A DNA stretch of 64,000 nucleotides, from contig OX030960.1 in NCBI GenBank assembly GCA_943735955.1, forward strand, positions 4,046,233 to 4,110,232, read 5' to 3'. Shown here piece after piece: positions 15,418 to 25,800 of this stretch; positions within the stretch are counted from its first letter, which is position 1; each line of letters starts with the position of its first letter. Below the pieces are notes generated by a model that saw nothing but the letters and a program-made list of their open reading frames with translations, did no database searches and was not told where the DNA came from. The DNA is from Piscicola geometra. Its lineage: Eukaryota; Annelida; Clitellata; Hirudinida; Piscicolidae. A program made the position numbers and the translations under genes.

Positions 15418-17171
15418 CCCATTAACGCATGACTCAAAGGAATTAATTAATTTTTCTACAGTTTATTGAAAAACTGATTCTAAAAAATAAAATCAAAAAA
15501 TAAGTCTGAAATATTTTATGCAAAAAAAGTTATGATGAAAATAAAAAATGTCCTTAAAAAAGGACACTATGCATTGCTACTCACGGTAATCACGATTCGT
15601 GGTAGATGCTGAAGCACTCCAAATGTAAAGCTACATTACATTTAAGGCATTTCTTTTCCACTTTCTTTCCACATTACTTGCATCTTTTTTGGCCATCTTC
15701 AATTTTACCAATAAAATGATCTTTTCCATCGTATCGGACCTCTGCAACACGCTTTTAGCTAACTTCATGGATTTTTTTTTTCTTTTTTGATCTGTTTGAA
15801 ACCATATGAAAAAATTATAAGTATTTCAGTATAACATGGAGTGTCTTTTGGTAAGCATTTTATTAGTTTAGATACCACTGATCCACCAAGTCCTAATTCG
15901 CTATTGAACTCTTCCGAGGCTCCTTGATACGGGTAACAGGTTACCCAATACCCAAGCCTATTATTTAGACACCAAACTTTATATCCAAACCTTATGGGTT
16001 TTCCTCTGATAAACTGTTTTGATGAATGCCTTCCATAATATGGCACCATTGATTCCTCAATCGCCAAATGACATTCTTTGGGCCAAAATTTGAGAAATCT
16101 TTCATTCATAGCATCAAATAATGGACGCACTTTGGCCATCTTGTCTAACTTATTAATTTTCTTATTGTCATTGCAATGCAAATATCTTAATAACTCTTCA
16201 AATCTGTTCACAGTCATAGCATTGCTTACAGCTAGATTGTGTACATCGTCGCTCTGTTCCCAGTACATCCTGCGCTTTGCCAAAGGAACATAACCTGAAA
16301 GCATGAGTAAAGCCAGCACCACTCTATATTCATTTTCAGTAGCATTCAGCTGTTTTAGTTTTTGGCTGTCATATAAATTTGACATGTCTGTTATTAGCTT
16401 GATGACTGGTACATCCAAAAATAAATTAAACAATGTGAGAGGAAACATTTTTTCTAAAATTGGTTTGTCCTCGGAACTATTATCTGCCAATAATCCAATT
16501 TTTTTAGCTGGCCTTTTTACAGCAGTTTCTTTTCTACTTATAGTGGTTTTCTCTTCCCCGATTTTGGAAATTACTATTTCTGCTTCTGCATTTAGCTGGT
16601 TTCTTGAAAAATTATCTAGGGTACCTTCACCATCCTCGGGTTCACTATCCTCATCAGAGCAGTTTGGGTCAGTAGAAGGAATCATGACTATATCTGCTGA
16701 AAAGAAATCATTGTCATCTTCCAAAATACTAATGACTTCATGAAGAGCGAATCTGAAAATAATTGTTTTTACCATCTGTATTACTGCATAGTGTCCTTAA
16801 AAAAGGACACTCAATAAAACACAGTTTTTGGAAATAATATTACATGTAAAATGAAATTTATTTTAAAATAAGATATAAGAATGAATAACAATGGAATAAT
16901 ATTATAAATCATAAATGGTAGACATTAAATAAAATTATAACTAACTTTTTTTCATGAGCCATGACAAAAACACAAAAAATTTAGTTATCGCCTTGAAAAA
17001 TCAGAATATCGAAACAATTTATCAATTTCAAATCACAAAAAATTTTTTTTTAAAGACTTCAGTTTATATAAGACAGGATTAGTTGCAAAGATAATAAATA
17101 TAACCAAGATAACTATTATAAAAAAAACTTGTTATTGCTGTCCTTAAAAAAGGACAGTATGCGTTAATGGG
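15418..17171 (-). mobile_element. piggyBac-type DNA transposon, defective copy
   Basis: The element is flanked on both sides by TTAA (15414-15417 and 17172-17175), the hallmark piggyBac target duplication. It has 13-bp terminal inverted repeats CCCATTAACGCAT at 15418-15430 and its reverse complement at 17159-17171. Inside is a transposase relic on the - strand. Three copies of the quasi-palindrome TGTCCTTAAAAAAGGACA lie at 15549-15566, 16792-16809 and 17139-17156. The first two, with adjacent ACTATGCA, form an inverted pair around the coding region; the third abuts the right end. The length of 1.75 kb is shorter than an autonomous piggyBac of about 2.4 kb. Confidence 0.93.
15590..16775 (-). 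pseudogene. piggyBac transposase relic (DDE_Tnp_1_7 family)
   Basis: A 336-codon frame from 16775 down to 15765 begins with an acidic region, then shows piggyBac core blocks, including RGKPIRFGYKVWCLNN and LGLGGSVVSKLIKCLP. It then loses homology where the central catalytic block ending in the DN-F-T-S motif should follow. In another frame, 15756-15590, lies the C-terminal Cys-rich domain: VRYDG, a C-K-stop-CGKK doublet, CLKC and LHLEC. An internal deletion with frameshift and an in-frame TAA therefore removed part of the catalytic domain, and the copy should be unable to transpose itself. In intact relatives this protein cuts and pastes the element at TTAA. The family call is firm. Closeness to PGBD2/3-type proteins is my impression only. 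Confidence 0.9.
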
Positions 17172-17710
17172 TTAAACACAAATATAATTTGCCAAGTCTA
17201 AAAATATAAATATCTCTGCAAAAATTGTGGATCAGAATTCAACTGCTTTTTTCAGGTAAGAATAAATCATCGCATTTATTAATGGCTGCACTCGCTTAAT
17301 GGACTGAAAACTAAAATAAACAAATATCCGACGAGGATTCACAGAGGTTTTTAATAGACTAGGATATTTATCATCGAAAAGGGTTAATTCATCAAAAAAT
17401 TCAATAATATTTGCATTCTTAATTCATTTTTTACTAATTTACACATATTTAAATATTAATTAACTGGAACAAGCAAAGATATTAACTCGAAATGTTACTT
17501 AGGGCTACTTAGTTTCTTACAAAGTTATTTAGTATTTATGGCGTATTCTAGTTGTTTCGTGGAAATCATGATTTCCAAATGGAGGGCAAGATTTCATCAT
17601 GGTTGCTATCCTTCTTCTTGATGCTATTTTGTTTGGATTAATTTTTATAATTAATTATATTTTTGATTTTGTTTTTTCATTTATTAGTAATAGATCATCT
17701 GGCAAATGTT

Positions 17711-17815
17711 GTGAAAGGCTTTTGATCGCGTTTTTATTTCCATAGCGCTGATCTAATTATGTTAGACCAAAAAATAGTTAATTGCATTAAAACACTATAT
17801 ACTGGAATGAAATAG
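17711..17815 (+). pseudogene. Non-LTR retrotransposon reverse-transcriptase relic
   Basis: Read in one frame the segment gives KGF-stop-S, then IVNCIKTLYTGMK about 14 residues later. This resembles the K-A-F-D-S block and the following I-x-x-I-x-x-L-Y-T-G-M helix of LINE reverse transcriptases (RTE/CR1-like). The TGA sits where the family has the conserved Asp. Only this short patch is recognisable. The foldback element begins about 50 bp downstream and may have landed in this relic. Confidence 0.4.
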
Positions 17816-18239
17816 AAAAAATAAAAAAATACATTTAGTCGAAGATAGAAACATTCGTTACAGATGAATGTAGGATAAAAAGCCTTCGGATAAAACACCT
17901 TCTACAAAAAGCCTCCCGGAAAAAAAACCTCCTGGAGAAAAAGTCTCTTGGAGAAAAAGCCTCCTTGTTAATATTTTAGTATAAATAAAACGGACTTTTT
18001 GTATAAAAAACGGATTTTTAAAAATAAATTCGTATCACACTTTTAAATAAATAAAACAAACTATATTTTTTTAAAATTACATAATTAAAACGAACTATAA
18101 TTATAACTATAACGGACTTTATTTTTTTAATAGATTTGTTTCACAATTTTAAATAAATAAAACGGACTATATTTTTAAAAAATACATAATTAAAACGAAC
18201 TTTAATTTATCAAATAAAATAAAAATTATTGGTAAACGG

Positions 18240-18806
18240 ATAAAAAGTCTTCAGGATAAAAAGTCTTCAGGATAAAAAGTCTTCAGGATAAAAAGTTTTC
18301 AGGATAAAAAGTCTTCAGGATAAAAAGTCTTCAGGATAAAAAGTCTTCAGGATAAAAGTCTTCAGGATAAATAGTCTTCAGGATAAAAAGTCTTTAGGAT
18401 AAAAAGTCATAAGGATAAAAAGTCTTCAGGATAAAAAGTCTTCAGGATAAAAAGTCTTCAGGATAAAAAGTCTTTAGGATAAAAAGTCATAAGGATAAAA
18501 AGTCTTCAGGATAAAAAGTCTTCAGGATAAAAAGTCTTCAGGATAAAAAGTCTTCCGGATAAAAAGTCTTCAGGATAAAAAGTCTTCAGGATAAAAAGTC
18601 TTCCGGATAAAAAGTCTTCAGGATAAAAAGTCTTCAGGATAAAAAGTCTTCAGGATAAAAAGTCTTCAAGATAAAAAGTCTTCAGGATAAAAAGTCTTCA
18701 GAATAAAAAGTCTTCAGGATAAAAAGTCTTCAGGATAAAAAGTCTTCAGGATAAAAAGTCTTCCGGATAAAAAGTCTTCAGGATAAAAAGTCTTTAGGAT
18801 AAAAAG
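18240..18806 (+). repeat. Left-arm array of GGATAAAAAGTCTTCA (about 35 units)
   Basis: A 16-bp tandem unit with point variants (GTCATAA, GTCTTTA, GTCTTCC). A TTTA-CATAA pair of variant units recurs about five units apart (about 18390-18415 and 18470-18495), indicating higher-order duplication within the array. There are no unique spacers between units. Confidence 0.95.
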
Positions 18807-18836
18807 TTTTTATAAATTTTTTTTTTATAAATTAAA

Positions 18837-19147
18837 TTTTAAGGAAAAATACGTGATTAATACGTTATCCTTAAAACTTAAAGAATAAAATGTGATACTT
18901 TTATCTAATTTTTGCTATAAGTTTTTCGTTCAATCTCGAAATAGCATTTGAATAAATTTGACTTGGCTGTTGTTGTTTCGTCACTTTAACCATAAGGAAA
19001 AAATGTTTAAGGAATAATACGTAATCCTTAGAACTAAAAGATTGAAATTTCATACTTTCATCTAATGTTTGCTCATTTTTTTTTCAATCTGGAAATAGCA
19101 TTTGAATAAATTTGACTGGGTTGTTGATTCTTCACTTTAATCATTAA
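18837..19147 (+). repeat. Direct duplication in the centre of the foldback element
   Basis: Two diverged copies of an about 150-bp segment lie in tandem (about 18837-18993 and 19008-19147). They share TTAAGGAA, TAATACGT, ATCCTTA, CTTT(T)ATCTAAT and AATAGCATTTGAATAAATTTGACT. No open frame. Confidence 0.75.
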
Positions 19148-19204
19148 GTTTTTTACTAGTTCTCGATCGTGATTATTTTTCCTTGAAAATTAATTTTTGA
19201 AGAT

Positions 19205-19545
19205 TTTTTTTGAAGACTTTTTATCCTGAAGACTTTTTATCCTGAAGAATTTTTATCCTGTAGACTTTTTATCCTGAAGACTTTTTATCCTTATGACTTT
19301 TTATCCTGAAGACTTTTTATCCTGAAGACTTTTTTTCTTGAAGACTTTTTATCCTGAAGACTTTTTATCCTGAAGACTTTTTATCCTGAAGACTTTTTAT
19401 CCTGAAGACTTTTTATCCTGAAGACTTTTTATCCTGAAGACTTTTCATCCTGAAGACTTTTCATCCTGAAGACTTTTTATCCTGAAGACTTTTTATCCTG
19501 AAGACTTTTTATCCTGAAGACTTTTCATCCTGAAGACTTTTTATC
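19205..19545 (-). repeat. Right-arm array of TGAAGACTTTTTATCC (about 21 units)
   Basis: The reverse complement of the left-arm 16-bp unit in tandem, ending in CCGTTTACCAATAATTTG, the mirror of the left-arm boundary at about 18222-18240. Single-stranded DNA or RNA through both arrays could form a hairpin stem of over 300 bp. Confidence 0.95.
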
Positions 19546-19890
19546 CGTTTACCAATAATTTGTATTGTATTTGATAAATCGTTTTAGGTATGTATTTTCA
19601 AAAAATTTAGTCCGTTTTATTTATTTAAAATAGTGAAACGAATCTATAAAAATCCTTTTTTTATATAAAAAGTCCGTTTTATTTATTTAAAATTGTGAAA
19701 AACATCTATAAAAAATCCGTTTTTTATATTAAAAGTCCGTTTTATTTATACTAAAATATTAACAAGGAGACTTTTTCTCCGAGAGGCTTTTTCTCCAGGA
19801 GGTTTTTTCTCCGGGAGGCTTTTTGTAGAAGGTGTTTTATCCGAAGGCTTTTTCTCCGAGAGGCTTTTTGTCCGTTCCCCGTTACAGATG

Positions 19891-22800
19891 GGCATCAATT
19901 CGCAAAGCAACAGACTAAAAAACATGATGTTAACATTTCTAAATTCAAGAAACAAAGAGAAAACTAATGGAATATTTGAAGGAGTTATAGTATTACGCAT
20001 AATAAGTTCATTTAATATTCCATCTCGCACTTATGCCTCTGAGGTCACTGGCATTTACAATCATGCGTTCCCCTTTTATGACTTATTATTGTCTGAGTCA
20101 GCTCATAATGTTGTGGTCTTGGATCTTTAGTGCCCTACGTCGCTTTAGTTTATTCAATTGTGGTGTTGAAGCTGCATATAAGTGCTTCTAAGGTCCCAGT
20201 ATTAAGGCGATTAATGATTCCAATAGTGTTATTGTTCTATTTGCAGTGCTGGTGATTTCAATTGTACAACTTCGGTGCGTTTAGTCATAACTTCATGTTT
20301 CTAGTTCATATTTTTATCTGCCTAATCATGTGAGAGTTTTCAATTTTAAATAAAATGACGCAAACAATTTTATACTATATAGCTCAATGCATATGGTTTT
20401 TAGTGAAATTAGGTAACATTTGTCTTTGTAGGAATGAAGGAAGCTTGAGAAAATATAAAAATTAAATAGATAAAATGTCAATCTTTTATTATCAATAAGT
20501 GTTTAAATAAATTAAATTTTCAAAACTGATTTAAATTTTCAATTAAAAAATACTTTAAAAAATCTTTTGAAAAGAATTATGAGTACTGTTTGAATAAACC
20601 ACCGATCTTGAACAAAGAACTTTATAAGATATTTCAAAGAAAATATGTATAGCTTTTCTCAAGTGTTAGAATAAAACCTTTCTCGATTAAACTTCCAATA
20701 AAATATTGGTCCATTCTGTATTTAATCCCTAATCAACTTGAAACAGATAAGTTGGGTTAGGCTTAAAATGGTTGAAATTTTATTTGGAACCAGTGCAAGA
20801 AAGCAGTAAGGCGAAAAGGCATTCCTAGCATGTAGCGTGACTTTAAGTTGATTATGGATTAGGAGAAAAGTGAACCTTTAGGGATATTTTTTGATTAAGG
20901 TCTATTTTGTTCCTACCTATATGTTTAAAGCATGCATTGTCGTTTTAATAAAAAATAGATAGATTAATAAATTTTCTATTTATTCAGATAATTTAATAGT
21001 TAGTTTCAAAAATGAGAATTTTGACTGCTAAAAGCGTGAACCTCTTCTTAATAACTATATTTCAACGTCTCAAACCACTTAGGGTCTTTAATCTTTTCGC
21101 GGTGTAATTCAACGCTTCTTCAAGAGCGGCTTCATTTAAATAATTATTTATATGCCTTTCTAATGGCTTGGTACTGAACTAATTTTACTGATCAGAAGGT
21201 TCCATTCGTTTGGGAAGTACGCCATAGTAAAAACACTGCAATCCCAGTCACGACCAACTACCTATAATATTTCGGAAATAATTCTCTAATTTAGTTTAAA
21301 AGATTTTAAACTCAAAAAGGTTTTCTAATTTGTTAAAGTAAAAATAATTTTTTTTATTAATAAAATATTAGTTTAAAGAAGTTTTTCTAAATAAAAAAAT
21401 ATATTTTGAAATGATGTAAACAAAATAAGGGGTTTCAGTTATGTAAACAAAATTATATTTTTAAATTATCTGAATAAAATTACATTTTTAACAATAAAAA
21501 TATTTAGCAAATGTATGCCAAATTATCTTTCCACCCTCTGAGCTTGCTTATGTGTTATCGGTAATGCTATCAAGACTTGTTGATGTCTTACATTTTGCTC
21601 ATGTCTTAGAAATTTTGAATATTCCAAAATCAAATTTGATATAATCTTTTAAATTTCATATCAATCTTCACAGTTTTTCAGGAGTTCTAAAAAACTATCG
21701 AAATATCTACTAAAATATTGAATTATAATTTCAAATATTTTTTTTTCTATTTAAGCATGTCAATGCGAATTAAGAGATCATCAATTCATCTTAACACGTG
21801 TTTAAAGCAACCTGGTGACATTATTGATTACCTATTAACTAGCAACTTCTTGTCTCATCAAGTCAAATTCATGATAACTAATGTAAAAATATATATAACG
21901 TTGATGGTGATTGATGTTTTCAACGAAATTTTATCAATTCAGTATAAAGTTAGAGAAAAATTGAAGATACCATAATCTATGATGCGTTAAAACACATCCT
22001 AAATACATTTGTCTTGATAAAACCTTTTATCTGAAAATTCAGTCACTCAATAACACTGATGTCATATAAAAATATATTAGATATGCTCAAGTTTTGGATA
22101 AGGCTCACATTTATATTATTAGTATTTCTACAAGTTATACTAGATTTAATTTTTTTATATAAAAAGAACTTGGGATTAATAGATCTTAAATCGTTATAGT
22201 TTGATAATGGTTATAATATTTAAAATAAATTTATTTAAATAATGATTTAAAAAATTTTATAGTCCGAGGTTTTGAAAATCTCATAAAAACTTTTTGTATT
22301 TTAATAAAACAAAAAATTTTGATTATCACAAAATTGTCTTATAAATTAAAACTAATAAAAGTTTATTAATAATCTAATAGTTTAAGGAAAAAAAATAATT
22401 TTATACCAAAATAGAATAATAAAATAATTTTAATACTTATAATATTCTTGTAATAGAATGTTTCTGTTTATAATATTTGGAATTCTACCTTACTAACTTT
22501 AAAGAGTCTTATCTATCTCTTTAGTGCAATTTCATTTATTTAATTTTTAAGAAAAATACTATTTTTATATATCTGCGTATATATGTTTGCATGTGTATAC
22601 TTTTGTATTATGTTATGTTGTATACATTTCCAAACGTGTTTGTAATTATATAGTGTTCACTATTGTTATGTTATAATTGTGAGTCAATTGAGTATTATCC
22701 CATAAATTCTTTAAAAATACCTGTATTTAAAGATGCAAAATCTTGTCCTTTTTTGTGTTAGAATTTTCGATATGCACATTTACATATACATTGTATCTGT

Positions 22801-25800
22801 ATATTGTATATAATTATTATTATATATAAGTTATAGAAGGCGTTTTGTTGTTGATAGTTGTGTTTTTAGCAGTAAAAGTCATGAAGTTTCATTTGTTATA
22901 GTTAAATGCTCTACCAATAAGTGGATGAAGCATGCGTCACACAATAATTCATTAAAACATTAAAGCCTCTAATTACCACATTCTGAGCTACCTTATATTT
23001 TTAAATAGTGAAAAGATTTAATGCTTTGTTTGTAAAAATAAAAAACTAAGAAAAGAATACTTATTTATGAATAAAAATAAAATAAAATAATTTTGTGAAT
23101 CAGCTGTGACAAACCTTGATAACTAATGCATTTTATTGAAATGAAGTAAATATAAAATATTTAAAATTATACAAGTTGTAAAAAAACTTTTTTTAAAACA
23201 AATACACCGTTTCAATTGAATAGCACCTCGAATAGTGTAAGGCTTTTGTTATCTAAAAAAAAGGTTGTTCGGACATCTTTATTTTTGGATAAAGTAATTT
23301 TTTTGGGTCTTTAATTCAAATATAAATATTTCCAAATAACTTTTTTTTGGGCATTACGTTTTTTAAAATTAAAAATTGTTGATTATGAAGATTTTTGTAT
23401 TATTCACGGTGATTGCCACTGGTGTTCTTTGAGATTCTTTTAATGTTAGTCACAATGAAGATTAAAAACGGTGCTGTTTTTAAATGGTTTTTATAAAATC
23501 TTTTCCAAGAAAATACGAATAATAAAATTGTTTTTGTTTTTATTGTTTTTAATCCAGACGTTTTTATACCTGTGGTAAAATATAGGCAGCCATAAAAACT
23601 GCCTGTGTTCCTATGTAAGCACGTATGTAAGACTTCGAATGTAAGTATATAAGTACGTGTGAGTTTATATGTGCATATGTATGTGCATGTAATTATTCCT
23701 GTTCATTTCTTTGTTGTATTTAAAAATTTCATTTTATTTATAAATAAATGCATTTACTAGTTCAGAGTGACATGAAAGTAGACTATCGGAAGAGGATTAA
23801 GCTGACATCGATGTTTTTTCAAAGAGTGAAATTAGGGAATAATTTATATGTAAAAATTTCAGAAGATTATTAAAAAACGAAGAGTTTGCAAAAATAATAG
23901 AGTGACGTAAATTCTTTTAATGGTGATACATAAAACCTTATTTTTATAAAGAATAAATAATTGTTAAAAAATGACGAAAAAAATATTTTGCTATGCTTTT
24001 TTAAAAGAAATATCCAAGATATTACAGCATCTTCATATAATATTTTTCTTTTTTATTATTAATTATAGCCTCTTTTTTTAGTATTGTTTTATTTCTTTTA
24101 TGGCGACGAATTCATACTCAATTGTCAACGGGATGCCTTTTCTGGCGTCAAGCCGTTCCATTTACTTCTTCTAATCTCTTTAGTGTTTATTCTTATTTTC
24201 ATCTTTATTTCTATTATACTCTATTGTTTCATTTTTCTGTTCAATACTGTATTTTTATTAACGTTAATAGGGCTATTTTTAGTGTTGTTGTTGTATTTTT
24301 TACTTGAAATCATTTTTAGTATACAACCTATTTATTGTAAGTCTTCGTTTTCTTTTTTTATCAATTATACTTTTAAGTAATGTAAATGAGTTAAATATAT
24401 TTATCCATTTTTATTATTATTTATCTCTCATAAATTAACTTTATTGCTCTTGTTTCTATTTTATGCATGGTGTTACAAGTAATTTATTATCTTTTATCTT
24501 TAATATTTTTAATACCTATTACTTTATGATTCTTTTTCAAATTATTAATTATTTAATAGAATTTTATTACGATATTAACAATTAATATGTATTTTTTAGT
24601 CAATTCGGGTTTATAAACAACTTATTCAATCATATTTAAATCACTATTTATTGTTAAAATAATAATTTTTAATTTTATTATGAGCAAAAATATTTTCAAT
24701 TCTGTGCTTTCTTTTACTAAATTTATTATTTTTGTTTTTATTTTGGACTTTTTAATGCCTTCAATGTTTTCCGACCCAAAGTTTAACTACTCTAACATGC
24801 AGCTTTCTTAAAATGCAATAAAGAGGCAGTGAAAAGAAAGTCAACTTTAATGTTCTCAGAACTGCTTATATATGCCAACACGACTTGCTATTAAATAAAA
24901 CAATTACAATCAACAATTTTCATTTACAACACAATTAATAAACTTTAATAAACCGAATGCATTAGCGAACTGCAACTACTACTAAGACCACTGCTGCTAT
25001 GAGAAAGTCTGGGGTAATTACCTCGTTTAAACACCAGCTGTCGAGAAGACGAAGCCTTCCTATGATGAGAAAGTTTTCTGAGTGGAATATAATTAAGACT
25101 TTCTAATGAAGTGAAACACTCACAAAAAGTATTTTCCTCTCAATTAGAAACTGCAAATATAAGAATATCTTATATAACAACTTGAAAAAACTGTATTCTT
25201 TTGTTTCAACAAAATAAAACTAAAAGAACTTCAACACATGAAAGTTCAACTTCAAGACATCACTTCATAATACCTGTAATCCTTGATTGACAAGAGAACA
25301 ATGCAATCATTGAACACCATGCCAATGACGAAGAACTCCAGGATTAGGCACTCTCACCACAATTCAAACCTCTCATGAAAGACTATCGAAAGAGCTTATT
25401 CATTGTGATGAGATTTCTATTTGACATTTCTTCAATGACACAACCAATTTTTAAAAGAACACAAATTACATTAAATTGTATGCAAACCCTCATAAACCTT
25501 ACTTCAGTTTATGTTGATTGGGATACAAGTGATGGGTGTTTTACATTTACAGCTAAAAAATGCTTTAAAAGATTTTTTTTACTTTGAAAAAGATTTTGTC
25601 TCTGAAATTATTTTTTACTGTTTTTTAAAATAACAGTTTTTATGCCATTTTTATGTCATTTTTTGTCAAACTAAATGACCTATTTTTTAAAACAATTAAA
25701 TTAATTATTTAATAAATGTATGTTGTTCATAAATATGTTTGTTAAACAAATTTATTTTAAAATATTTTTTCAAGTTTATTATTGATCCAGTCTCTCATTC

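Larger units (their letters stand above)
17867..19880. mobile_element. Foldback-type element with inverted tandem-repeat arms
   Basis: Two long arms in opposite orientation (17871-18806 and about 19202-19880) flank a roughly 400-bp centre. From the outside inwards each arm carries the same modules: AAAAAGCCT/CGGATAAAACACC words, a TTAATATTTTAGTATAAATA block, AT-rich sequence with repeated ACGGACT words, TTGGTAAACGGATAAAA, and then an array of a 16-bp unit. The 11-bp direct repeat CGTTACAGATG occurs immediately outside both ends (17856-17866 and 19880-19890, overlapping the end by one base) and looks like a target-site duplication. No transposase is encoded. Arm structure and the 9-11-bp-class duplication fit foldback/Mutator-like elements. 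The family assignment is inference. Confidence 0.8.

Noticed and set aside
18240..18806. CRISPR-like array
   Set aside because: The 16-bp units are contiguous with no unique spacers, are mirrored in an inverted arm and lie in animal DNA.
24084..24380. 98-codon hydrophobic frame resembling a membrane protein
   Set aside because: Composition follows from T-rich DNA (Phe/Leu/Ile codons); no family motifs, splice signals or start context.
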